In this document: positions 37,101 through 45,500 of the stretch, one piece after another
Layout of the letters: each line of letters begins with the position of its first letter
How positions within the stretch are numbered: position 1 is the stretch's first letter
Source of the DNA: Opitutia bacterium
Lineage (GTDB): Bacteria; Verrucomicrobiota; Verrucomicrobiia; Opitutales; Opitutaceae
DNA length: 64,000 nucleotides
NCBI GenBank assembly: GCA_016187945.1
Contig: JACPIT010000008.1
Location: forward strand, 62,001-126,000
Direction: 5' to 3'
The notes under the pieces: model-generated
What the model was told of the DNA's origin: nothing
What the model saw: the letters and a program-made list of their open reading frames with translations, nothing else
Database searches by the model: none
Translations under genes and position numbers: made by a program

Positions 37101-37536
37101 TGCCGCTGGCCGTCAGCGTCGCGCTGCCGAGGGTGAGCGATTGTGCCGATGGATTCAGCGTAAGCGCGGCCGTGCCGCCGCTGTAGAGCGTGAGGTTATT
37201 CGAGGAATCGAGCCGCATCGAGGGCATGACCGTGCCACCATTTTCGACTTCCCACAGCCACGCCGATAAGCGGGTCAGTCGCCAGCGCGTGCCGTCTGCG
37301 CCCGAGGGCAGGTAGAACACCCCGACACCATAGTTGCCGGAGTTATTTCCGAGCGTGAGATTGTTGCCTTCGACGTCGAGATTCCCCCCGACACTCGCGT
37401 CTGTTGCGACCGTTGCCGAGCCCGTGACTGTGAGGTTTCCGGCGATCGTCTGATCGGCAATCGAACGGCTCGGGAGGGCGACTACAAAGAAGCTCAGTGC
37501 GCAAGCACCGCGACGGAAGAGGCCAGTTTGTTTCAT
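34189..37536 (-). CDS. exported tail-fibre-like repeat protein
   Basis: 1115 residues with a signal peptide (FRRGACALSFFVVALPSRSIA). The rest is low-complexity, Gly/Ser/Thr/Asn-rich repeat sequence: TIAGNLTVTGSATVATDASVG, ASGTITGGSSNGLTLNAGG, SGNVIINGNLGVGTTTP, and many NVGIGTTAPTAKLHVNG units. Those units are typical of phage tail-fibre and adhesin shafts, where they often precede a peptidase S74 chaperone. No S74 domain is present; the chain ends shortly after the last unit. ATG at 37536 is chosen because it starts the signal peptide. It is the first gene of the operon with the RHS gene and the lipoprotein. Confidence 0.75.
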   Translation of the reverse strand: MKQTGLFRRGACALSFFVVALPSRSIADQTIAGNLTVTGSATVATDASVGGNLDVEGNNLTLGNNSGNYGVGVFYLPSGADGTRWRLTRLSAWLWEVENGGTVMPSMRLDSSNNLTLYSGGTAALTLNPSAQSLTLGSATLTASGTGLTTNGALTVGGAFTAPNYTASSGTITGGSSNGLTLNAGGTNQNVTLTPSGSGNVIINGNLGVGTTTPSAKVHVAGKARIDDLLSVGGSETGESVMVISAGAPAYGVAYTTPSASGWSRGYRFIRGDTGAYLGGFGGQGTNHTLNKLWLGVNYDQSWVDIASTGITVLPSTASTSSGNGALVVVGGAGVSGNLNVGGSTSQLGTATIGGTSPVNSGLLTIKGDFAPNNPIVMQNTNATNSRIVAFGPGVGGGGNSFGFHDYTRGVTMAAFANTDGALTLGATTSSTSTTTGALKVAGGAGIAGAMYARNLNTSYSLGMLPAGLTNGQNTIYVSGSADASGTSDLRPNSIQVAALGANSMSIRTLDLATTAQNTAGNVSMLGVRMLTYLSSTGTGSATAYSASPYIIGTGNMTAWVGYQADNGGFTSTGDVTGAMTAFQNGTFGRASATTVTVFQAQDLVKGSGVAAGFRGQVSAATGKYNLYLDGTAANLLAGQTSIADTTVSTDKDTGALVVEGGVGIEGNLNVGGTFAATNYTASGGTITGSTSAGLTLAAGGSNQNVTVTPSGTGSTVLNGKVGIGTSAPAAKLDVTGGSILVSAPTANSQDLFIANAGGRKVEIVTDAEGDGKLMLRDAGGTTTQVSITAGGSSYLNGGNVGIGSSAPLEKLHVEGAVRADVDNRMGFILRENSGDNFRGGLGLKNNGDAYLELWRDDGTISRLDANGSSYFMGGNLGIGTASPTAKLAVLRTGSDTWNPVAEFSGGAGRLLISNFAVGADQDRVGLLWENQGISNVRMWMGDDSYLYSAATDPTQSKNGRRFIQEDDSGNVGIGTTAPAWTVSGFTTLDVRGTSFGGLVTVSTATLDADWAQLGQFAFVDRNTTSGLPAVARIGGFLSGSSANNRGSLLVFSTKKDGGALTDAMRIDANQNVGIGTTAPTAKLHVNGSTRFEGPVRIAPQGDLEMGEFTTEPNQ

Positions 37537-38086
37537 AGCGCTTGAGAAAATTCCAATCGCACAGGCCCCGTAGTCGGAAGGTCCGGCTACGAAATTCCTA
37601 CACAATCGGCACCGCAAGGTCTACAGCGGCCCAAGCTGAGATCTCCGGACGAGTTGAAGTTGCAATCAATTCAGCGCGAGAAGCGAAGAATTGCTCGCGA
37701 GTTTGTCTTACGTTCGTCCTACCCAAGTCAACTTTAGTTTGCCGTTGTCCGTTTTTTACCACGTATAATGGGACTCGACGCAAAACGTAGCTTTCAGTTC
37801 TGGTGTCTACAAGGGGCGAGCAGGGTCTGCGGCGTAATGTCGTCCGGGGAAATCAAGCGAGACTTTCGGCCCACTCAATGTCGCGAATGTTCCTGTGCCA
37901 AGGCCACGAAGCAAATGAATCAAATCAAGTTGCCCCCTAAATGCCCCTTGACCGTCCGATTTGCTTCAAGACTTTGCTCTCACATCTGCTTCCCCTCTTA
38001 GGAGACTATCCGCCCGAACCAAATGGTTGTAGGTCCGCGCCCATGCCGGGCAGCCAGTTTAGTTTGAAATGAGAACCAAATCGAGG
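37537..38086. other. gene-free right end of the island
   Basis: About 550 bases, more AT-rich than the flanks. It should hold the promoter of the minus-strand tail-fibre-like operon near its left end and contains the right att-like repeat at 38041-38056. An imperfect stem GTCAGGAAAA / TTTTCCCGAC follows near 38086. No gene is seen. Confidence 0.5.
38041..38056 (+). other. att-like repeat, right copy
   Basis: Exact 16-base copy of the tRNA-Gln 3' end (CCATGCCGGGCAGCCA), lying in a gene-free stretch 31 bases before the truncated AbiEii gene end. Confidence 0.65.
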
Positions 38087-38578
38087 TCAGGAAAACTTTT
38101 CCCGACTGCACGGAATCCGAGAGAGATACAAAATTTCGAGTTTTCCTGATCTCCCCGCTGGTTCTCGGTAGTAGTCGAACTCGAAGCCAAACTCAGAGCG
38201 TTCTGCTGCGCCGTAGCGCGCAGCGGGACGCTCTGAGTTCGGCTCGACCTTCACGTCAGCGCCGCGTGGCCCCCGCAGCGTCAGTTTGACGACCAAATTC
38301 TCGCCGCTGGGCTTCTGCTCGCGCACCTGCACGTTCGGCAGCGCTCGCCGGATTTTTTCCGCGATACGCCGTAACGCCGCGTCGATGCCGCGCAACGTGA
38401 CCGCTCGCTCCTCCACCGGCAAATACACAAGGTCGATGTCCACGGACAGCCGCGGAAAATCACGCACGAAAAAGTTGATCGCCGTGCCGCCCTTGAGTGC
38501 AAAGCACTCCTCCGCGTGCACGAACGGCAGCGTTTGCACGAGAAGATCGGCCTGCGGATAGAAAACGCTCTCCTTCAT
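38087..38578 (-). pseudogene. AbiEii nucleotidyltransferase toxin, C-terminally truncated
   Basis: AbiEii is the toxin of the AbiE abortive-infection/type IV toxin-antitoxin system, with a nucleotidyltransferase fold. The 163-residue product keeps the N-terminal core: ECFALKGGTAINFF and LSVDIDLVYLP (the GS...D.D metal-binding region). Normal relatives are around 270-300 residues. After DVKVEPN the family sequence stops and the reading frame runs through a palindrome (38191-38240) into unrelated residues. I infer a truncated, probably inactive toxin. ATG at 38578 overlaps the antitoxin stop as ATGA. Confidence 0.75.
38191..38240. repeat. palindromic insertion inside the AbiEii frame
   Basis: 12-bp perfect arms AACTCAGAGCGT (38191-38202) and ACGCTCTGAGTT (38229-38240), with a further inner stem around GTAG and imperfect outer extension. 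It is read through in frame as part of the toxin remnant and coincides with the point where AbiEii similarity ends. Confidence 0.65.
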
Positions 38579-39369
38579 GGTGCGTCCGCCGGTATCTCGG
38601 CGGCCGGTGTCGGCACCGTGATCAGGTATTTGGGATCGAGCCTGCCGCCGCGCACCAGCACGCGTTTGCCGCTGCCCAACGAAACCTTGCTCAGGTCCAA
38701 CCGCTGGAACCAAGGATGGCGGTGCAGTTCGGCGAAATGCAGGAAGAGCCGCTTCACCTTCACCGACGTGCATTTTTCGAGCAGTGTCTGAACCAGTTCT
38801 GGCCGCAAGGTGCCAAGTCCCTCGAACAGCAGCCGCGCGTGCTCGTAGCCCGCCTCGTCGATCGTCTGATGAAACAGAAATTCCAAGATCGCTCGCTCGG
38901 GGACCGACACCCGCACGGCAAAGTTTCCCGCCGGGTGCTCGCGTAGTCCCAAATCCGCCGGCAGGAAATTGGTGCGGACATGCTCCACGCGTCCGGCCCA
39001 CGGCAGGCGCGTGAACCATGTTGGCAGCCGTTCATTCGACCGGCCGAACAGATACACGGGAGCTTGGCCTCCGAGTGGGAGGAAGTGAGCCTGACTGGCG
39101 AGTTCCAGAGCGGTCCGGCCACCGGGATGCAGTGAATCCTCTCGCTGCTGCAATCCGAACACGGCACCCAGCCAGTCTGGGGTCTCTGCTCTCAAAGTGA
39201 ACGCCCCTTCGCCGACTCGATGCAGCCAGCCGGAAGTCGCATAGTGATTGGCCAGTTTTTGCGAGATGCCTTGAGATTTCAGCCAAGCAAGCGTCAGCAC
39301 GGCTCCGTCCGGCGCATTGAGGAGCCGCTGGTTTATCTTCTGTCCACTGTGGCTAGGCTGGCTGGTCAT
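38575..39369 (-). CDS. AbiEi antitoxin / transcriptional autoregulator
   Basis: A 264-residue protein with an N-terminal winged-helix region (INQRLLNAPDGAVLTLAWLKSQGISQKLANHYATSGWLHRVGEGAFTL) and the AbiEi_3-type C-terminal domain (LHPGGRTALELASQAHFL, PERAILEFLFHQTIDEAGYEHARLL). Known AbiEi proteins neutralise AbiEii without direct binding and repress their own promoter. ATG at 39369 is preferred over an upstream in-frame ATG because residues before MTSQPSHSGQ come from repeated operator-like DNA. It is translationally coupled to the toxin remnant. Confidence 0.88.
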   Translation of the reverse strand: MTSQPSHSGQKINQRLLNAPDGAVLTLAWLKSQGISQKLANHYATSGWLHRVGEGAFTLRAETPDWLGAVFGLQQREDSLHPGGRTALELASQAHFLPLGGQAPVYLFGRSNERLPTWFTRLPWAGRVEHVRTNFLPADLGLREHPAGNFAVRVSVPERAILEFLFHQTIDEAGYEHARLLFEGLGTLRPELVQTLLEKCTSVKVKRLFLHFAELHRHPWFQRLDLSKVSLGSGKRVLVRGGRLDPKYLITVPTPAAEIPADAP

Positions 39370-39460
39370 ATCGTCAACAAAGTAAACCAACCCAAGCGGT
39401 CGGTTTATTCTGCGACATTTATGTCTAGCTAAGTTAGTCATAACTGCAACGAAATAAACT
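39365..39460. promoter_or_regulatory. operator-like repeats before abiEi
   Basis: Two imperfect 24-bp direct repeats, 39365-39388 and 39437-39460, both beginning GTCATA, flank an inverted repeat TAAACCAACC (39383-39392) / GGTCGGTTTA (39398-39407) with one mismatch. The first copy covers the abiEi start codon. AbiEi proteins are known to bind repeats in their promoters, so this is a candidate autoregulatory site. Confidence 0.5.
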
Positions 39461-39463
39461 GCA

Positions 39464-40006
39464 TCAAGCCGCTCGCATCCGAATACTTGGCACACGTGGC
39501 GTAATCTTTTCGACCAATTCGGCCCCAGTCGAACAGGCCGGCACTGTTTTCAGGACGAAGAGACGTGCCCCTGCGACCGCTCCCTTTACCTGCGCCCCGT
39601 GGCCGTAGGCCAGACTGTGCGCCAGCGTTGAACGCACGGGTCGGCCCGCCCACAGACGCTGATTCCGCAATTGGTCGAGATTCGGCACGAGTTCGGAGAC
39701 CCGCAAATCGACACTGGAAACCGTGATCGCCTGTAGCGGAAACGCGAGTTTGGCGAACAGCTCCGCGTGTCCGGGGAAAAGCGAAAGCGAAACATATCCG
39801 CTTCGCGCTTGCAGCGAGTGCCGCCTCCTTGCGCTCGTGGGCAGCAACCCCAGCTCCCGCACAGGTAGTCTCGCATCGGTGACGTGATACAAACGGACCC
39901 ACCCGCCGGGATTGGCGCGCAGCCAGCGGTCGAGCCGGCGCACCGCCTCCGGCGTCGGCGCGCGCGTGGTGATTTCGTGCAGAGGGCTGTCGCCGACGTC
40001 GATCAT
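39464..40006 (-). CDS. uncharacterised 180-aa protein, possible ADP-ribosyltransferase-like fold
   Basis: The centre reads VRLYHVTDARLPVRELGLLP, then SGYVSLSLFPGHAELFAKLAFP, then LVPNLDQLRNQRLW and STLAHSLAYGHGAQVKG. The pattern of a His-containing YH(V/G)T strand, a GL turn, a YVSLS strand and a following helix recalls the ART fold of KptA/DarT-like enzymes, but I cannot align a full catalytic triad. It starts 9 bases after the stop of a small gene, making a two-gene unit of toxin-antitoxin shape beside an AbiE locus. Function is not assigned. Confidence 0.6.
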   Translation of the reverse strand: MIDVGDSPLHEITTRAPTPEAVRRLDRWLRANPGGWVRLYHVTDARLPVRELGLLPTSARRRHSLQARSGYVSLSLFPGHAELFAKLAFPLQAITVSSVDLRVSELVPNLDQLRNQRLWAGRPVRSTLAHSLAYGHGAQVKGAVAGARLFVLKTVPACSTGAELVEKITPRVPSIRMRAA

Positions 40007-40015
40007 GCGCCGGCC

Positions 40016-40249
40016 TTAACCGAGTTCGACCAGTCCGGTTGCGCCTGTCGCTAAATCGATCAGGAGTTGAACAACGGCCCGCCTGCCGCATCCATCCAAG
40101 CGCACGAAGTCCTCCGTAAAATTGACCGGCGTGCCTTCGCGCAGGTTCTGCAAAATCTCCCATGCGGCACGTTCTCCCGACGATGCACCGGGATGATTGC
40201 GCGCCATCCGCGGCAAGGTGGTCAATGCGTCTGCGCTGGCCGGACTCAT
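40016..40249 (-). CDS. small uncharacterised protein, first gene of a two-gene unit
   Basis: 77 residues with a weakly conserved core GASSGERAAWEILQNLR and DFVRLDGCGRRAVVQLLIDLA, predicted mostly helical, without signal peptide or membrane segment. It resembles small DUF proteins that have a conserved LD..(R/A)...L end, which I cannot name with certainty. Its stop is 9 bases before the 180-aa gene. Gene order (small first) is that of many antitoxin-toxin operons. Inference only. Confidence 0.5.
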   Translation of the reverse strand: MSPASADALTTLPRMARNHPGASSGERAAWEILQNLREGTPVNFTEDFVRLDGCGRRAVVQLLIDLATGATGLVELG

Positions 40250-40608
40250 GGCGAGATTCCAACGCGCTGCGCGTTCACGGCAGGGGCCGTTTTAACCGTC
40301 ACGGTTGGTGCTTGGCGCGGCGTTTCGCTTTCCGAAAGCGGCACCGATGCATTTGCCCGCTCCGGCCAAGACACGCCTGCAATCCGCGTCGCCGCCCATC
40401 GCGCACTATCATTTCTGAGTCGCAGCCATGCTCGGTTCGACGGGCTCGTGCTGCGACGAAAGCTCTCGCCCGCCGGCGTCGGCGCCTTCGGCGGCCTCGA
40501 CCCGCAAGCGCGTTGCTCGAAACCGACACAGCGCTCAAGCGCGCGATCGAGGTCTGCGCGGCGGAGTTGCGACCCACGCCAGTCTCGCGGTCCATCCGCT
40601 GCGGCCGG
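40250..40608. other. region without a supported gene
   Basis: About 360 bases between the end of the GH43 gene and the start of the small gene. Frames that stay open here encode Arg-rich low-complexity peptides typical of antisense GC-rich DNA. The promoter of the two-gene unit should be at the left end. Nothing else stands out. Confidence 0.4.
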
Positions 40609-42207
40609 CTACGGGAGCGCACGGTATTTCAGGTTCCGGAAACGCACTTCGCCCGAGCCGGTCGCGAGCAACGCGGGGCGGAGACTGAGGAAGCCGCCGG
40701 CGACGTTGTGGTTGTAGCCGGACACCTCGAACTGCATCCAGTGCTTCGTCCAGTGCTCGCCATCCGGGCTGTGCCAGACGGTGACGACGTGGTGGTTGTT
40801 GCGCAGTCGAAGGAAAAATCGACGGCCGATCGCAGCGGGTTTGTCGAACGCGGTGACTTCGCCTTTCGAGCACTCGAACATCTTCGTCGCGGAAAAACCG
40901 AAGCCGCCGAAAAGCCGCTCGCTGTAGAACAGCATCAGCCCGCCCGTCGCCGCCTCGTCGCGCTCGATCTCCACCTCGAGCTCGTAAGCTTGATCGCCGA
41001 CGATGAACTGCAAGGGGCTCGCGTCCTTCGGCGACGTGCCCGAGGCCTTCAGCACGAGCGCGCCGTCCTCGTAGCGGTAGAGATCGGAAACGGGGCCGAC
41101 CGGGTGGAAAAACGTCCACTGCGCGCCGATCTTGTTCGCGCGAAAATCGTCGGAGAGCGCGAGGCCGTGCGGCACCGCCGCGCCGCCGGCCGGCAGCGGC
41201 ATCGGCCGCGCCACGTCGTAGCCGGACGCTTTCACCCAACCATCGGCGGTCCACTCCACCGGCTCGAGCAGCGTCTGGCGGCCGAGGTTGTAGTAGCCGT
41301 TTTCGTAGGCGTGGTAGACGAGATACCACTGCTTGCCGTCCGGACCTTCGACGAGCGTGGCGTGACCGCGCGACCACCATTTTTCGGCGGCGGTCTGCGT
41401 GCGCACGACCGGGTTGTAGGGCGAATTCTCCCACGGACCGTCGAGCGACTTCGAGCGCGCCATGATCACCATGTGGCTCGTCGCCGGGCCCGCGGTGCCG
41501 CCCTCGGCGAGCACCATGTAGTAATACTCGCCGTGCCGGAGAATCTTCGGCCCCTCCTGCGCGAAGGTCTCCACTTCCCAGTGTTCGGGATATTGCCAGC
41601 CATCGTAAATTTTCCTGGCCGGGCCGGCGACGCTCAGTCCGTCGTCGGCGAGCGGGGCCATGAAGCCGGCGCTGAAAAACAAGTAGCGCTTGCCGTCGGG
41701 ACCGACGGCGTGGCCGGGATCGATGTTGCCGACGTTCAGGTCGACCGGATCGCTCCACGGTCCGCGGATGTCGTCGGCCCACACGACCATGTTCGTCAGA
41801 CGATTTCCGCCGAGCGCGGGAAAATAGATGTAGAAACGGCCGTTGTGGTGCACGAGATCCGGCGCCCAGACGCTGCCCACGTGGCGATTGAGCGCGGGGC
41901 CGATCGGTTCCCAGTTCACCAGATCGCGCGAGTGCCAGATCAGCAGGCCGGGCACGCTCTCGAACGACGAGTGCACCACGTAGTAATCGCGGCCGAGTTT
42001 CAGCACCGACGGGTCCGGATGGTCGCCCGCGAGGACGGGGTTCAGAAAAGTGCCGTCGCCGAGATCGGCCTTGCGCTGGCCTTCAATGCCGCGCGCGAAG
42101 CCCGGCGCTGCCGCGGAAGCGAGGAGCGTCGGAGTCATCGCGGCAGCGAGGAGCAGGATCGCGGCGGCAGGAAGGGCGGACGAAAACGTCCGCAGAGGGT
42201 GTGTCAT
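40609..42207 (-). CDS. secreted glycoside hydrolase family 43 (beta-xylosidase/arabinofuranosidase type)
   Basis: A 532-residue exported enzyme. After the signal peptide (AAAILLLAAAMTPTLLASAAA), a five-bladed GH43 propeller starts at NPVLAGDHPDPSVLKLG (catalytic base Asp in HPDPS), continues with VWAPDLVHHNGRFYIYF and WSRGHATLVEGPDGKQWYLVYHAYE, and is followed by a C-terminal beta-sandwich (LSDDFRANKIGAQWTFF ...) like the xylosidase-associated DUF1349-type domain. GH43 enzymes release xylose or arabinose. ATG at 42207 is chosen by the signal peptide. It is divergent from the sensor-kinase gene. Confidence 0.9.
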   Translation of the reverse strand: MTHPLRTFSSALPAAAILLLAAAMTPTLLASAAAPGFARGIEGQRKADLGDGTFLNPVLAGDHPDPSVLKLGRDYYVVHSSFESVPGLLIWHSRDLVNWEPIGPALNRHVGSVWAPDLVHHNGRFYIYFPALGGNRLTNMVVWADDIRGPWSDPVDLNVGNIDPGHAVGPDGKRYLFFSAGFMAPLADDGLSVAGPARKIYDGWQYPEHWEVETFAQEGPKILRHGEYYYMVLAEGGTAGPATSHMVIMARSKSLDGPWENSPYNPVVRTQTAAEKWWSRGHATLVEGPDGKQWYLVYHAYENGYYNLGRQTLLEPVEWTADGWVKASGYDVARPMPLPAGGAAVPHGLALSDDFRANKIGAQWTFFHPVGPVSDLYRYEDGALVLKASGTSPKDASPLQFIVGDQAYELEVEIERDEAATGGLMLFYSERLFGGFGFSATKMFECSKGEVTAFDKPAAIGRRFFLRLRNNHHVVTVWHSPDGEHWTKHWMQFEVSGYNHNVAGGFLSLRPALLATGSGEVRFRNLKYRALP

Positions 42208-42595
42208 TTGGGTAAACGGAGAAAAGGAGTCGCGTCCGCCCGCACGCGCGAAAATCACGCATCGCGAACGCGCCGATCAGCGCATCCTTTCGCATCGCCG
42301 CGCGAGGCCGTCAACGTCGAGCGCCGCCACGGTGTAACAGGAATAGGGGACGTGCGCGCCGTTGTCGTTGGAGTATCATGGCGCTATTCTCCGAGCCCGA
42401 CCTCATCGTGCGCGAAAATCGAACCGCCGACACCACGCGGTTCGGAACCGGCCGCGTCTCCGCCAGCGCTGGCGCCTGACCGCAGGCGGCACGACGCAGT
42501 GCACAGGATCGACGCTTGCGGACGCGTTTCGCCGTCCTACGGTTCCGTTCCACCCGACGTTTGACCCGAGTGTCGCGTGGTCCGGTTCGGATCCC
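42208..42595. promoter_or_regulatory. divergent control region GH43 / sensor kinase
   Basis: About 390 bases containing the motif CAGGAATAGGGGAC at 42338-42351, which recurs as CAGGAATNNNNGAC before two other units of the locus. The rest gives no clear gene; an open plus-strand extension of the sensor frame from 42362 lacks a signal peptide and is not used. Confidence 0.5.
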
Positions 42596-45500
42596 ATGCT
42601 CTCCCCTCTTCGCTCGATTGTCACCCTGCTGCTGGCTCCGCTCGCGCTGACGCCCGGAGCCGCGGCGACCACGACCCTCGCCGATGGTTACGCGATCCGC
42701 GTCTGGCAAACCGACGACGGCTTGCCGCAGAACCTGGTCCACGCCGCCGTGCAAACGCGCGACGGCTACCTGTGGTTTGGCACGCAAAGCGGTTTGGCGC
42801 GGTTCGACGGCGAACGGTTCACCGTCTTCGACCCGACCAACGCGCCCGGAATGCAGGATCGGCGCATCACGCGACTCTTTGCCGATGCGGAAGGCACGTT
42901 GTGGATCGGACATCAATCGGGCGGCGTCACTCGTTATCGCGAGGGCCGGTTCGAGACGCGCCTCATGCCCTCGGGGGATGTCAGCGGCAAAATCATCGGG
43001 CTCGGCAGCGACGAGCAGGGACGCCTCTGGGCGATGCACGAAAACGGCGCCGTCGACTCGCTCGATGGCCGCGCCAGCATCCCGTCGTTGCTCCCCGCTT
43101 CCGATCGACCGGCCGTCATGGGCTGGGCGAACGCCGCGCGCGGAAACCTCTGGGTCGTCGAAAACGGCACATCCGCCCAGCTCGTCGACGGCCGACTCGT
43201 CGCTCCCTCGCTCCCGCCGCCGCAAGGCAGCAACTACGTGCTCGGCCTGGCCGCCTCGAAGTCCGGCGGCGCCTGGATTCTCTGCGACAACCGCATTCGC
43301 CGGTGGGACCACGGCCGCTGGGTGGAGGATCTCGGCGAATTTCCGTGGGAGCGCGATGCCGGTGGCTCGTGCCTCGAATTGCGCGACGGCACGCTCGCCG
43401 TCGGCACGCTTAGGGCTGGGTTGTTTCTCGTTTTTCGCGACGGACGGCCCGCGATCCACTTCGATCACCGCAACGGCTTGCCGCAGGACTGGGTGCGTTT
43501 CCTCTACGAAGACCGCGAGGGCAACCTGTGGATCGGCGCCGATAGCGCGGGGCTCGTGTCGATTCATCCGACCGCGTTTTCGTTTCTCCAATTGTCCGAG
43601 CCGGCGCGCAACACCTCGGTCCTCTCCGTCGCCGCCGCCCCGAACGGCACGTTGTGGGTCGGCACGGATGGCACCGGACTACAACGCTACGCCGGTGGAA
43701 ACTGGAAACACTTCGGACCGGAGCAGGGCCTCGCGAACTGGTATATCCCCGCCTTGGCGGTGAGCCCGCAGGGCGACGTGTGGGCGTGCGACTTCTGGTG
43801 GGGCGGCCCCTATCGGCTCGAGGGCGACCGCTTCGTCCGCCCACCCGGCCTGGAGGAAAATTCCAGCGCCAGCCACGCTCTCCTCGCCACCGGCGACGCC
43901 GGCGAAGTGCTCATCGGCAATCGCGACGGCTTGCGTCGCTGGCGAGACGGACGTTCGACCTGGCTCGTCAAATCGCCCGCGACCCCCGCGCCCGAAGTCT
44001 GCGCGATCGCGCGCGATCGCGAAGGCGCGATCTGGTGCGGCTTCGCCCAAGGCGGTTTGGCCCGCTCGGCCGCCGGTCAAACCTCGCGCTTCGGCCTCGC
44101 CGACGGTCTGGCGAGCGAAGCCGTGCAGGCCTTGTGCGTCGACCGCGAAGGCACGCTGTGGATCGGCACGGCCGATCACGGACTCAGCCGCTACAAGGAC
44201 GGCCGCTTCGTCAACCTCGGCCGGGAACACGGCCTCGCCGACAACGCCGTCTGTGCCGTCCTCGACGACGGCATGGGTTTTCTCTGGCTCAGCACCCGGC
44301 ACGGCATCCAGCGCATCGCGAAGGAAGACATCGAGCGCTGCGCCGACGGCAAGAGCCCCACTTTCTCCAGTCAAATCTACGATCGCAGCGACGGATTACC
44401 CATCGTGGAATTCACCGGCGGCTTTCAATCCGTCGCGTGCCGGGCTCCGGACGGGCGCCTGTGGTTCGCTTGCAGCAAAGGGCTCGTGAGCGTCGATCCG
44501 GCGCGCGTCGAGTCGAACCCGCTCCCGCCCCCCGTCGTCATCGACTCGCTCTGGGTCGATGGCAAAAACCGGACCATCCCGTCCGGCGCCCCCCAGGCGC
44601 GTTTGGCGCCGGATCACCAGCGCCTCGAGTTTCGCTTCGCCGGCTTGAGCTTCGTCTCGCCGGCGAAGGTTCAATTCAAATACCGCCTCGAAGGCATCGA
44701 CGGCACGTGGATCGACGCCGGCGCCAAGCGGAACGCATTCTACAGCCGGCTGCCGGCCGGCACCTATCGTTTCCGCGTCATCGCCTGCAACAACGACCGG
44801 CTCTGGAATCTCGAAGGCGCGTCGATGACGTTCACCGTCGCGCCGTTTTTCTGGCAGACATGGTGGTTCCTGAGCGCCTGCCTGCTCGCCACCGTCGGCG
44901 CCGTAGCGTGGACCGTGCGCGCCATCACCCGCCGCCGCATGCAGCGTCAGATCGAGGCGATGGAACGCCAGCACGAGCTCGAACGCGAGCGCGCGCGCAT
45001 CGCCCAGGACATCCACGACGACGTGGGCGCGAGCCTGTCGCGCATCGCGATGCTCAGCCAGCCCGCCCGCAGCGACCTCGCCGAGCCCGAGCGCGCCGCC
45101 GCCATGCTTTCGCGCATCTACAGCACCGCCCGTGAAGTCACGCGCTCGCTCGACGAAATCGTCTGGGCCATCGATCCGCGCCACGACACGCTCGACAGCC
45201 TCGTCGACTACATGGGCAAGTTCGCGCAAAATTTCCTCGCGCCCGCCCGCCTGCGCTGCCGTCTCGATCTGCCCGTCCAAGTCCCCGCGTGGCCGCTCAC
45301 CGCCGAAGTGCGGCACAATCTCTTCCTCTCCTTCAAGGAAGCGCTCAACAACGCCGCGCGCCATGCCGCCGCCACCGAAGTGCGGATCTCGTTCCGCGTG
45401 CGCCCCGACTCGTTCACGCTCGAAGTGAAGGACAACGGCCAGGGCTTCTCGCCCGCGCGAACGTCCGCCAACGCCGACCGCGTCGCTTCCGGTCACGGCC

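Larger units (their letters stand above)
13264..38056. mobile_element. tRNA-Gln-associated genomic island (inferred)
   Basis: Bounded by the tRNA 3' end and an exact 16-base copy of it at 38041-38056, with a 12-base internal copy at 20524-20535. Content is accessory: CHAT and STAND genes, an Xre regulator, IS66 and IS3 sequences, tail-fibre-like and RHS genes, and a lipoprotein. No integrase gene is visible, so it may have lost it or been mobilised by one elsewhere. Limits are inferred from the repeats only. Confidence 0.6.

Noticed and set aside
40299..40622. Minus-strand 107-codon frame between GH43 and the small gene
   Set aside because: Arg-rich run and no recognisable motif; overlaps the GH43 stop without a coupled start.
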